A stretch of 64,000 nt of DNA, from contig OX421966.1 in assembly GCA_949128115.1 (NCBI GenBank), positions 69,809,416-69,873,415 on the forward strand, given 5' to 3'. The position numbers and the translations under genes are program-made. Origin of the DNA: Anaspis maculata. Taxonomy: Eukaryota > Arthropoda > Insecta > Coleoptera > Scraptiidae. The notes under the pieces were generated by a model. That model had not been told where the DNA came from. It saw only the letters and a program-made list of their open reading frames with translations, and made no database searches. Shown piece after piece: positions 46,497 to 58,353 of this stretch (position 1 is its first letter; the number at the start of each line of letters is the position of its first letter).

Positions 46497-49400
46497 CAAA
46501 ATCTCGTTGATATTCTTCAAGATCCCTGTAAATCCGTTATAAATTTCAAAAAATCCATTGAAATCCTTGGACTTGAAATTTTTTGAAATTTCATACAAAT
46601 CATCAGATATCTCAAGATATCCTGTAGAAATACGGACAAACTCCTAGAAACTTTTAGAAATCTCGTAGAAATATCTAGAAATTCCATAAAAATCTCTGGT
46701 AATCCCGTAGAATCTCGAGAACTGCTTATAAATCCTCAGAAATCCTTGAAAGTTTCATAGAAGCTTTTCTGTAATTCTCGTAGAAATCTCTAAACATCCC
46801 CAGCAATCTTCTTGAAATTTTGTCAGTAATCCCATAGAGACCTTGAAGAAATCCAGGAATTTCCGTAAAAACTTGAGAAATCCCTCGAATATCTGTAGAT
46901 TTTAGAATCCCTGGATCTCCAGAAGTTTTTCTTCTCTAAATATTCATAAATCCCTAGGAATCTTGCAGAAATTTTCGAAAATCTTCAGTAATTCCTTGAA
47001 AATTTGTAGAAATCTTGGAAAATTTTCAAGAATTTCCGAAAATCAGTTGAAATTATTCAGAAATCTCTAGAAACTCCTGGAAATATTGTATAATTATTCA
47101 GATTTTCAGAAATCCAAATCAGATTTCCAGAAATCCTTGGATATTTTGAAACCTCCATAAACTCTCAAGAATCCCGTGAAAAATCTTCAGAAATCCCCAG
47201 TAATCCCGTAAAAATCTTTGGAAATCGTGGAAATTCCCACCAATCTTGTAGTCTCACGAATCTTGTAGGATTCTTCAGAAATCCCCAAAGCGAACAGTGA
47301 TAAATAAATAGATAAATAATCTCAGAGATCCCTGTAAATCTTCAAACATACCGTAGCAATCTTGAAAGCACTAGAAATTGCATGAAAATCTTCAGTTCAG
47401 CCCATAGCATAGATCTATTGAAATCTTCAATCCCAGAACTGCACAGAAATTCTCAAAAATTCTTGGAAATAATTAGAAACCCCATGATGATTTTCAGCTA
47501 ACCTTGAAAATTTGGTGGAAATCTCGAGAAATCCTTGAAAATTTCGTAGAAATATTCGGAAATGCCTAGAATTTCCGATCGATTGTTCAGGAATCCTCAG
47601 ATTCCCTGTAGAAATTTCTAGAAATTCCCACAGGAATGCTCAAAAATCTTGGTAATATCTTTGGGAATTAGATGTAGACATCGTCATAAATTCCTAGAAA
47701 TCCTGTAGAAATTTTGAGAAATCCATTAAAATTTCTGGAAGTCCTTGGAAATCTCGAAAAGTTCCTTGAAATCTGGAAATATCTTGAAAAATCCATGGAA
47801 ATCCCGTAGAAATTTGCAAGAATCAACAAAGACTTTCAGGGATACTGAGCAATTCTCGAAAATCCCACACTAATTATCGGGAAATCCTTCAAAAATCCCT
47901 AGGAGTATTCTAGACATCTTCAAATAATTCAGAAAGGTCTTCAGAAATTACTGAATTCTTGAAAATAACTCAGTCGAAAGAGTGAATAAAGTTAAAGCTT
48001 GAGAGAAAATACTCAGGAATCTTGTAAAAACCTCTAGCTCTCAAAAATTTGTTAGAAACATTCAAAAATCTGTAATTAATGGTGAATATTTTTAGAAATA
48101 CTCAAGAATCTTGTAGAAACTTTCCGAATTCCCTAAAGTTTTCCGAAATCTTTAGACAACTTGTGAAATTTGTAGAGATATTTGGAAATCTTTAAAAATT
48201 CAATAGAAATATTGAAAAGCCTAGAAATTCCATACAAATCTTCATCCTGCACGTAGCAGTCTTGAACACAATAGAAAATACATACACATCTTGAGTCTTA
48301 GAACTCCCTACACATTGCCAGAAATCCTTAGAAATCCCTAGTAACCCCGTACGAATCTTTGGAAATCCCTGGATACCTTGTAGAAATCTTCAGAAATCCC
48401 TACAAAATTCTGTGAAGAAACTCGGAAATTCCTAGAAATCCGAAACGAAACTTCAAGAAATGTGAAAATGTCTAGAAATCCCTATGAATTCCCACAGGAA
48501 TTCTCAGAAATCTTGTGAATATTTTTTGAATTTCTGTACAAATCTTCACAAATCTCGGGAAATTCTTGAAACATTTCGTGGGAATCTTTGGGAATCCCTG
48601 GAAGTCTGATATAATACAAATCTTTATGAAATCCATATAAATCTTTGGAACCCTCAACATTCTTTGAATACTCCTGAATAAATCTCATGGAAATTTTTGG
48701 GATTCCCTGGTGATCCCGTAGTTGACAAAAATCTATAGAAAATCTTGGAAATCATGGAAAAATTTGAAAATCGTAAAAATCCTGAAAAAATCCCTAGAAC
48801 TGTCAGGAAATCTTGTAGAAATATCTAGAAATTCCATTAAAATTTCTAGAAATTCCGTAGAATCTATAGAGCTGCTTGGAAATTATCGGAAATCTTTGAA
48901 AATCTCATAGAAGTTTTTTCGTAATTCCTAAAAACCGTAGAAATATTTTGGGATTCTTGGAAATTATTGGTAATCTTCCGAAATTTTCTGAAATCCCTAG
49001 AATTGTCGTAGAAATCCCTGGAAATCCCACTTAAAATTCTCGGAATCACTCGAAATCGTCGGAAATCTATTGAAATCCCCAAGAATCTGACGGAAAACTT
49101 TCGAACTTTTCTGGGCTTCGTTCGATGAGAAGTAAAACAAAAAATTTTCCTTGTCGGTCTGTCTGTTAGTAAGTTAGTGTATGTGTTAATATTATGTATG
49201 TCAGTTTTCTTTGTCCCTTGATTTATTTCCAAACCGTCTGGCCGATTTCAGCCAAATTTGGTATGCGCGTATGGTCGGTGGGAGAAAGAAGAAAATAAGC
49301 TTTTCACCGTGATATGTCAAAGGGGAAAGTCACTGACAAAAAGTGACAGAAGATTTAAATGGAGGTTTTTTTATTTTTGATTATTTTTTTATATTTATAA

Positions 49401-50408
49401 AAATCAGGCATCCTGCTTGGAAGAAAAAACAATTTTTTTCCGGAAAACTGGTAAAATGGGCTTGTCCTCCGCTTTTTTCCCATGTTTTTGGAGCAATTGC
49501 AATACAACTTCATGAACGTGTGTGTCAAATAGTAGCGAGACGTGGAGATAAGCTTTTGGTCCCGAAACGTCAATCAGGTGTACCACAACATAATTAAATA
49601 AATATATCCGTTTTATTATCGCTTGGATAGATTTCCATGAAATTTGGTATGTGAGTAATATCTGATGGGTGGAACGTTTGGTTAAAGTTTTGTTGACATC
49701 AGGCAATCAAGGCCGCCAAAACTGAAAAAAAATAACCTCTGGCCGTTGGACACCTTAGAAGGCCTGTCGCCCGTGATATGGCCAGGACGACTCGCTTTTG
49801 ATGCAGTACTCCACTCAAAAACTCATTCCTGCTTGGGGATCGACTTTTTTCGAAAAATTCCAACTGATATCGAAAGCAGATTGGATTGGGTGTCGCGTAG
49901 ACCCAAAAATCGAAACGATTCTGGTTTTCCGACGGTAATTTTTCAAAATTCAAATTTTCAATTTGAAAAAAAATGCAGTGCAAACTTCGATATGCGACGG
50001 GTCTCACAAAATATCAATTAGGTGGTGCAGACATGGTGCGAATGAGAGTTGGAGAAAAGATTGAATAAATTTTTGGAGGAGAAATTTTCAAAACCAGAAC
50101 GACGGTTGCCGAGTTTTCCTCTCTGGGAAAACTGCAAATTTCCCAAATTTTCATCCCGTGAACCGATTCCCACCATTATTTTAAAACAAGAGGTAACTGG
50201 TTGTTGCACACTTTCCAACAATTTTTTTCAATTTCCCGGGAATTTCCCGGTTGAAAATTCGAAACCGTCCTGGGTTTTTGAGGCTGGACTTGAATGATGG
50301 AGCTCCAAGTGGAACCTGAATTGACGATTTTCACAATAAAATGGTTTGGGAAGAAGATCTGAGATTTTTACCGGAAAATTCAAGTTTTCCAAAACACAAT
50401 TTCCAATT

Positions 50409-51875
50409 AGTGGGAGCGGTACGCAAAAGCATACCGCATTTTGGAGTGCAGTAACGAGATTTTGCATGGGCGTACTTTATACCAAGACAAGCGATTTGAC
50501 CCGCAGCACTCGATATTTCGTCCCTTAGGGGGCCAATGGGGGCCCTCCAAATTTTCAAGATGCAAGAACTTTCACATGACGATCATTGAGTATCGTCATG
50601 TATGTCATAAGTGAAGCTTACGGGTCTATTGAAAATGTTTTCATCAAATGTCGTCGTGTCCGATTCATTCTTCACATTTGAAAAAAAAATTCTTTCGCAG
50701 AGGTCAAAAAAACTGTTTTTATTTTTTCTGTTGTGCAAGGAAACGATAAATTCATATGTTTTGTTGCGTTCCCAACTAAATCGCGTTCCGTAAGCCCAAA
50801 TATGAAGACAATTTTTTCGCAATATCATTTTCCCAAGAAGAGGTGACCTCTTCAGTACACTTTTTTCAACAGCATTTTTTTCAAGGTTCCTAGTGGATAA
50901 GACTGTCAATTTTCGCTGATATGAAAAGCTTGAACTCTTTTCTTAGTAATTCCCATGCAACATGGCTTCAAAACATACAAGAGAGCCCTAAAACTTTTTT
51001 TTTCTGCTGGGCCGTCAATTTTTTGGCATGTTGATTTTGTAGTAGGGGAGACGCGCAAATAAATAAGATCTAGTCTAGGCGAATAAGTTCTACCGGAAAA
51101 TATACCTACTTACACCTAACGACTCTGCGTTTTGTTGTACTGCAATAAAACACGGCATGGAAGAATATTTTCTGTTGAAAACAAATCGCCTGTGCCTGCA
51201 GCCTGGATTGAATACTGGTCCGCGTCTCTCCTACTATAAAATCAAAATATCGTAAGTTGGACGGCCCAGCAGAATTTTTTTTTTTTGGGCTCCCTTGGGC
51301 GTTTTAGAGTCATGTTGCTTCGCAACCACCAGGAAAAGAGTTCGAGGTCTCCATTCCTGCAAAAATTACGAGTGATATCCAGTGGGGACATAGAAAGAAA
51401 TGCTCTTGGAAAAGAGGTACTGAAGAGGTCACCACTTCTTTGAAAAATACCATCACAAGAAAAATTTCTTTATAATTAGGTTTAGGGAATGCGATTTAGT
51501 TGGGAACGCAACAGAACATATGAATTTATTGTCTCCTTGCATAGAAAAAAAAATAAAAACAGTTTTTTTGACCTCTGCCAAAGAATTTTTTTTTAAGTGT
51601 GAAGAATGAATCGGACACAACGACAATTGATGAAAATATTTTCAATAGACCCGTAAGCTTCACTTATGACATACATGACGATACTCAATGATCGTCATGT
51701 GAAAGTTCTTGCATCTTGGAAATTTGGAGGGCCCCCATTGGCCCCCTAAGGGACAAAATATCGAGTGCTGCGGGTCAAATCGCTTGTCTTGGGATAAAGT
51801 ATGCCCATACCAAATCTCGTTACTGCACTCCAAAATGCAGTATCGATGTGTTTTTAGGTGTGTACCGCTTGCACT
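50409..51875. mobile_element. Nested inverted-repeat element present only in the left arm of B
   Basis: Arms 50409..51055 and 51220..51875 are inverted copies starting AGTGGGAGCGGTAC and ending GTACCGCTTGCACT, around a spacer of about 165 bp. AATT borders both sides. The right arm of B at about 55835..55845 continues straight through the equivalent site, so the element inserted after the arms existed. No coding region recognised. Confidence 0.88.
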
Positions 51876-52282
51876 AAATTACCTTCAAATTATTTCCAAT
51901 TTTTCTCTCTAAGGGCCGGTACTCTCATCTCTAGATAACTTTGTCTGGAGAATACCATAGATACAATTTTTGTTGAAATAATCGTTTCCACAGTACTTGC
52001 CTTCCAGCCGGCAGTTATTTTATATGGAAATACCGACCCTAATTCCAACTTCGAAGAAAATTTTCCATGGGTTCCTGGATACTAGTCTTCAAAGACGTTG
52101 CAGGTAGGATGCTACGATGAGAAGTCCCGCGGCAGACATGACGACATTTTTTTTTTGTCATTTAGGGCTAATTCTAACATACATATATCTGTCACTGACG
52201 AGAGCTAGCATGCTCGAAACAAACGTTCGTATGCCAGTTACAAGAGAACTAACAGTTTCTTCAATAAAATAGTCAATGCGAA

Positions 52283-52558
52283 TTGACATTTCATGTTACG
52301 TTTTGTATCTTTCCTTTTTCCAGAAATGTTTTTTTTTGTCACCTAGTAAATGCAACAATCCAATTTCTTGCACTTATTGTTGATGATGGTGACATAAAGC
52401 CGTCATTTCCGCCAGGGGCAAAATTAGTATGCTTCAGCCTGAACTATACAAATCATTTTGATCCGGTTTTCAGCTTCTCAAGAAGCTTTTCCTTATCGAT
52501 CTCCCTGGTCCCTGTAAAACTACTTATGGTGTCCGAACTGAGAAATACCTACTGGTAA
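52283..52558 (+). CDS. Hypothetical 91-codon frame, paired with an inverted copy
   Basis: An open frame of 91 codons with no ATG start (the frame begins at a TTG) and a polypyrimidine tract plus CAG at about 52310..52322 that could be a splice acceptor, in which case it is a last exon ending at the stop at 52556. The inverted copy at 55143..55418 has the same length and differs at about six residues. No domain recognised. Listed because both copies remain open; substitutions are mainly amino-acid changing, so selection is not evident. Confidence 0.25.
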   Translation: MTFHVTFCIFPFSRNVFFCHLVNATIQFLALIVDDGDIKPSFPPGAKLVCFSLNYTNHFDPVFSFSRSFSLSISLVPVKLLMVSELRNTYW

Positions 52559-52795
52559 TTCCAAACTAAACCGCTGTCAACTTCGTCACTCTGTGTATCA
52601 AGACGGGATTTGCTATGCACGTGACGAAGGTAAGTTTTTTGCCATTATAGAAGCATATGTTGGTGAACTGATGAATTGTTGATGAAACGAGTGATATACC
52701 TACCTTCCTGGCTGTGAGGAATGTGCGCGTTCGTAAAAGACACTGATGCTAAAAGAAAGCCGGCGGAAGATTTTTCCCCCGTCCTCGTATCGATT

Positions 52796-53135
52796 GACTA
52801 CAGACAACAGACGATAAAATTGATTGTAATTATCTCAAGGAGTTAGAAATGAGGAAGTTATAATCAAAACTCCCTAATCTTTGTTTGAACGACCAAATCC
52901 ATTTTAATTAATCAATTTTACTCCCTCTCTTTTATCCTCCTACAAAAATTCAAAATTCTCAACAATAAACCAAAATAATACATACCTTGTCTCTAACCAA
53001 CTTCGTTTTTATTGTTATCATTATTTAATTGTTCACTTTGACACTTGATACATTTTACACCTTCACTGCTTTGAAGATGACCCTTTACCCCCAATTGTAA
53101 GGCCGAAGCGCGTCAGCAAAATATATTTATACAAT
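52796..53135. other. Left part of the IR-B spacer, no gene
   Basis: AT-rich DNA ending in a GAAGATGACC...GCCGAAGCGCGTC string at about 53070..53116 that resembles the degenerate ribozyme-like context listed at 41704. Confidence 0.35.
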
Positions 53136-53139
53136 TTAC

Positions 53140-54145
53140 GTGGAGAGACAGATTATTTATACAACTTTATTTGAGAGCTCATTGCTTTACGATTTCCAGA
53201 GATATCGCTCCACCTTGAGACCCCAAAAGATACCACTCCATGATCCTCTATCTGATCTACGAAGATACTGTTCTACGAATCTAGTATATTTGTTCTACCA
53301 ACTTCCAAGATGTTGCTCAGTGATTTTCGAATATAATGAGCCCTGTGCGATTCTCGGGCGGAGATATACCTCTATGGAGGATTGGAGGTGAAAGTACTTT
53401 CTTTACGATTTTTGGAAACATCAATAGATGATCAATGTAAATCCTTGAACTCATAATATCCAGATCCCTTAGATAATTCGCTCTACTTGCTCAGCGATAT
53501 TGTACCATTCTACGATCCTTGAGAGAAATTGTTCTTCTGGAAATCTGGGATATTTTGTTTCGCAAACTTCGAGAATGATGCTCAAAAGTATTTTTCTTCG
53601 GAGATATTATTCTACAAATTTACGAGTACTTGCCCTACGATCCCCAAAAATGTCACCTTGAAAACATCAGAGATATTTCACAGCTCATTGAATTACGTAA
53701 TACTTCCCAGAGATATTGCTCCACTTCACGATCTTTGTTGATAACGTTCTAGTCGTTCTACCCTATAATCTTTAAAGATATCGCTCTACGAGCTCAAAAT
53801 GTTTATTCCACAATCTTCGGAGATATTGCTCGACGATCTGCAAACATGTACCTAGTCTTGCAATTTTCTGGGAATCCGCTCTACAGATCTAGAGTACTGG
53901 CTCTACAATTTTCTGAGATATTATCTCCTAAGATACTGCTCCACCTCATGATCCTCGGAGATATCCCTTTGCAGGTCTACGGTGTTTGTTCTAAAAGTAT
54001 CGGAAATGTGACCCACCAATCTCAAAACCTGTTATCATACGATCTTCGTATTATCGCTATAATAGAGCTAGAGATACTCGATCTATAATCTCAAAAAATG
54101 ATAGCTGCAATTCTTGGGAACATAACTCAGCAGTCTTTGAAAAGC
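53140..54145 (+). repeat. Degenerate ~23-bp satellite (GATATTGCTCTACGATCTTCG type)
   Basis: Phrases GATATTGCTC, CTACGATC and CTTCGGA follow each other at 21 to 24 bp steps. The same family recurs at 58556..59035, 61040..61235 and 63140..64000. Confidence 0.8.
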
Positions 54146-54909
54146 TTTTGATTTTTCAAGCTTTACCGCACCAACTCCAGAGTTGTCGTTCAACGAACTC
54201 CTGAGCTCTTCATTGCTCGGTTCATAATCACATTTTCCGCCAAAAACTCTACATTAACAAAGGTAATCAAGCGGCTTCTCGACTGAGTCGGCACCTAAGC
54301 TAAAATCTGAGCCGGTGCAGTTCTCGTGATTCTCTGGAATAATGGCCACCAGCTGCTCAAAGTTTCATTCCCGGTTTCACCTCGCTTTTCAAGGATACTT
54401 CCTTCGGAACCTTCTCATCGCATTTTCTCCCCCTTTCAAAGATTAATGCACCCAAGCGCACCCCCACTCACAGCTATCGATGGCGAACGACAGGTTCAAT
54501 TGACACAGACATCAGTCACTAACCGGTATCGACGTGCATCATCGGCGAACCGTAACGTGCTTGTGGTTGATGCTTTTAGTTGTTGTGTGCCGAATCGCAT
54601 ATCGTACCAAGTGGGTAGGCAAATGGAATTATTATTATCGAATAATGATACGTGAAATTGGACGGGAACAAAATAATAAAATGTATCTGCTCTAGCTTGT
54701 TCCGCAAATAGCCGCCTCCTACGACCTAGTTTCCAAGCGAAGCGAGAGACCTGTGGAGCCCAGGCGCGTTCTGGCAGGTATAGGCGGGTTGGCAGGCCTG
54801 GATAGGTGTATGAAGTAGTCTGGCATTGTACGTGTGTAGTGGTGGCAAATTTGCCCTCCTGCTGTACAGTATCAACCACGCATACATTTATAAAGAGGAC
54901 GGAACACAA
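54146..54909. other. Non-repetitive GC-moderate spacer of IR-B
   Basis: Single-copy-looking DNA. A 137-codon minus-strand frame (54496..54909) has no recognisable domain. The segment ends exactly at the right arm. Confidence 0.35.
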
Positions 54910-55142
54910 AATCGATACGAGGACGGGGGAAAAATCTTCCGCCGGCTTTCTTTTAGCATCAGTGTCTTTTACGAACGCGCACCTTCCCCACAGCCAGGTA
55001 GGTATATCACACGTTTCATCAACAATTCGTCAGTTCACCAACATTTGCTTCTATAATGGCAAAAAACTTACCTTCGTCACGTGCATAGCAAATCCCGTCT
55101 TGATACACAGAGTGACGAAGTTGACAGCGGTTCGGTTTGGAA

Positions 55143-55418
55143 TTACCAGTAGGTATTTCTCAGTTCGGACACCATAAGTAGTTTTACAGGAACCAGGGAG
55201 ATCGATAAGGAAAAGCTTCTTGAGAAGCTGAAAACCGGATCAAAATGATTTGTATAGTTCAGGCTGAAGCATACTGATTTTGCGCCTGGCGGAAATGACG
55301 GCTTTATGTCACCATCATCAACAAGAAGTGCAAAAAATGGAATTGTTGCATTTACTAGGTGACAAAAAAAATCATTTCTGGAAAAAGGAAAGATACAAAA
55401 GGTTAGATGAAATGTCAA
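55143..55418 (-). CDS. Hypothetical 91-codon frame, inverted copy
   Basis: Mirror copy of the frame at 52283..52558, on the opposite strand in the right arm of B. Same length, same stop, and the same polypyrimidine-CAG element upstream. About 12 nucleotide differences over 276 bp by eye, closer than most of the arm. Confidence 0.25.
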   Translation of the reverse strand: MTFHLTFCIFPFSRNDFFCHLVNATIPFFALLVDDGDIKPSFPPGAKSVCFSLNYTNHFDPVFSFSRSFSLSISLVPVKLLMVSELRNTYW

Positions 55419-56631
55419 TTCGCATTGACTATTTTCGACTATTTTATTGAAGAAACTGTTAGTTCCCTTGTAACTGGCATACGAACGTTTGTTTCGAGCT
55501 TGTTAGCTCTCGTCAGTGACAGATATTTGTATGTTAGAATTAGCCCTAACTGACCAAAAAAAAGAATTGTCGTCATGTCTGCCGCGGGACTTCTTATCGT
55601 AGCATCCTACCTGCAACATCTTTGAAGACTAATATCCAGGAACCTATGGAAAATTTTCTTCGAAGTTGGAATTGGGGTCGGTATTTTCATATAAAATAAC
55701 TTCCGGCTGGAAGGCAAGTACTGTGGAAACGATTGTTTTAACAAAAATCGTATCTATGGTATTTTCCAGACAAAGTTATCTACAGATGAGAATACCGACC
55801 CTTAGAGAGAAAAATTGAAAATAATTTGAAGGAAATTGAAAATTGTGTTTTGGAAAATTTGAATTTTCTAGTAAAAATCTCAGATCTTCTTCCCAAACCA
55901 TTTTATTGTGAAAATCGTCAATTCAGGCTTCACTTGGAGCTCCATCATTCAAGTCCAGCCTCAAAAACCCAGGCCGGTTCCAAATTTTCAACCGGGAAAT
56001 TCCCGAAAAATTGAAAAAAATTGTTGGAAAGTGTGCAACAACCAGTTACCTCTTGTTTTGAAGAAATGGTGAAAATCGGTTCACGGGATGAAAATTCGGG
56101 AAATTTGCAGTTTTCCCAGAGAGGAAAACTCGGCAACCGTCGTTCTGGTTTTGAAAACTTCTTCTCCAAAAATTGATTCAATCTTTTCCCCAACTTTCAT
56201 TCGCACCCTGTCTGCACCTAATTAATATTTTGTGAGACCCGTCGCATATCGAAGTTTGCACTGCATTTCTTTTTTCAAATTTACGGAATGTGCAAATTTC
56301 ATTTTCGAAAAATTACCGTCGGAAAACTAGGATCGTTTTAATTTTTGGGTCTACGCGACACCCAATCCAATCTGCTTTAGATATCAGTTGGAATTTTTCG
56401 AAAAAAGTCGATCCCCAAGCAGGAATGAATTTTTGAGTAGAGTACTGCATCAAAAGCGAGTCGTCCTGGCCATATCACGGGCGACAGGCCCTCTAAGGTG
56501 GCAACGGCCAGAGGTAATTTTTTTTCAGTTTTGGCGGCCTTGATTGCCTGATGTCAATGAAATTTCAACCAAACGTTCCACCCATCAGATATTACTCACA
56601 TACCAAATTTCATGGAAATCCATCTAAGCGA

Positions 56632-58353
56632 CTATATAATACATTGAACAAGAACCAATCAAAACTCTTGAAATGCGCATAGGCAGCCAATCAGCACGTC
56701 TCTACGCTTACCACCCCGGCAATACAGGCGTCCTCCTTGACGTAAATATTATCGCTGTGGTACCGTGGTCCTTCCCCCTCTCCCAGACCAGGGCAGTGGC
56801 TGTCATTCAGAGCGCATTTACGCAATGTCAGTGCTGTCAGTTGTCACAATCAAAATATATGAAACTGAACATTGCAAGAACGTTTTCCATGCATTATAGA
56901 GCATTTTCTACCATTTAAAGGTATAAGTATTCCCACTTTCCTAGTAAATTTTCATTCCACACCGTTAGTTGTTAAATTTTGTGCTTTTTGATTTATAGGA
57001 GAAGAAAAAAAGAAGCCCAAGTTTTGTTGAACTGGGAACAGGACACACGCTGTTTAATTTTCTAAGAGGAATCTCAATTCTATCTACTCACGGCCTTCAC
57101 CAAAAATGGCTTATACAACGGCTTTCAAATTACAAGCAGACGCTTCTGCTACATCAAAGAAAAATGTCCTTCGGTTTCATTAAATACATTGAATCAAGAT
57201 ACAACTTTGCATGTGAAGACTCTCCCCAGCCTGTTACAATATTTGAGTGAATTGTGATAACATAAAGTGTAGGCAATAGTTTTTTTTTCTATCCATGCAT
57301 GCTTTACTGGAGTATGTGTCTTGAATCTCAACTTCGTGTCACTAACTTACCGTTCATGCAATAATCATGTTTTTTTAAGTATGTTCCTCGACTCTCAACT
57401 TTGTCTTACTTCCGTATTGTTTCATTAAATTATTTAAACAAATTCAGTACAAATATAACGCATTTTACTCAATTGCCTTTTACAAATAATTTGTATTGAG
57501 AAAAATTGTATGCTACAAAGTGTCAATCGATCGAAACGTTCCATCTCCATTGCTTCATTTAGAGAATTTTTTGAAGCTTCTGCACTTTCCAAGATCAGTC
57601 TAAGGTTCCCTTTATGCTGAAGAAGAAAAAACCTTCAAGTATTTCAAAAAATCAATCATAACATTGTATAACCTGTCGCCCTCTTGTCCATTCTCTGGTA
57701 TAATATCCTCTGATTTGTCCATTTCGCAGTAGCACCCTGAATTTGGTGAGAAATTCCAGTGTAGCTGGATAATTGGCATGAAAGCCACTTCTGATTCTGA
57801 ATAGGTCTACTGCACTTTTTCATAGCACTTTTTGTTTGAAAGCGTTTTTCATCTTCCGATTTCCAACTGCAACTAACCTACAAACTCGAACGTCAAACAA
57901 TGACGTTTCCAACTTTTGACTTTTACCGACGCAGCATCTCGAGATCTTCCGTTGCCAACGTTAAGAAAAAAGCACTATTGCGCTAATAAGAACGCAGTTT
58001 ATTATGATGATGAAGTGAATATTTAAAACCATTTTGAGTAAAGAATAAGATTACCCTGATTAATCAGTGTATACCACAAAGTTCTTTGTAAAATTTCAAC
58101 CATTTGAACAACACTGGTAGAACCCAGAATCTTGGGTAGCGCTCTGTCAATTCATTATATAGTCTTATCAAATACAATGCGTTGTACGCTTAATCGTCAG
58201 ATAATTTTTTAATAATATCATTTCGTTATAATCCCAATGCAAGAAAATACAACTCGCCCTATGGGCTCGTTGTATTTTCAGCTTTGGGATTATAACTCAT
58301 AATATTACTAAAAAATTATCGACAATAATCGTACCACTCATTGTATTACTACT
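56632..58353. mobile_element. 1.7-kb insertion present only in the right arm of B
   Basis: The right arm breaks off after AAGCGA at 56631 and resumes with GATAATAAAACGG at 58354, while the left arm is continuous there. Ends are imperfectly inverted (CTATATAATACATTG and CAATG...ATTACT type). The right end is a hairpin (58165..58353). No coding domain was recognised; an 82-codon frame at 56673 is of unknown value. Class unknown. Confidence 0.8.
58165..58353. repeat. Hairpin forming the right end of the 1.7-kb insertion
   Basis: Arms of about 90 bp fold around 58259, with GAAAATACAAC and GTTGTATTTTC flanking a CGAGCCC-type tip. Subterminal hairpins are usual near termini of several DNA-transposon types, including Helitrons, but no diagnostic CTRR end was seen. 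Confidence 0.75.

Larger units (their letters stand above)
42312..49381. repeat. Giant inverted repeat A (arms ~2.8 kb)
   Basis: Arms 42312..45104 and 46497..49381 are inverted copies. Matching landmarks include AAAACCTCCATT near 42330 and its complement near 49365, GTCAGATTCTTGAGGA near 42597, TTCATTCCCTCTTTCGACTG near 43682 with its partner near 47975, and GAAGAATATCAACGAG near 45083 with its partner near 46505. Coordinate sums of paired sites stay close to 91,600..91,700, so alignment is continuous with small indels. Most of each arm is the 10-bp-period satellite, running GATTTCT on the left and AGAAATC on the right. A roughly 330-bp non-satellite block (42180..42560 left, 49090..49381 right) marks the outer ends. 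Open frames paired between arms are satellite by-products. Confidence 0.92.

Noticed and set aside
40910..49080. Regular short repeats considered as a CRISPR array.
   Set aside because: Units are degenerate, 10 bp long and lack unique spacers; the setting is eukaryotic.
50049..50297. 82-codon frame mirrored at 55945..56193 in the other arm of B, looking like a conserved gene pair.
   Set aside because: No ATG, no domain, and most base differences between the copies change amino acids; best explained by arm duplication alone.
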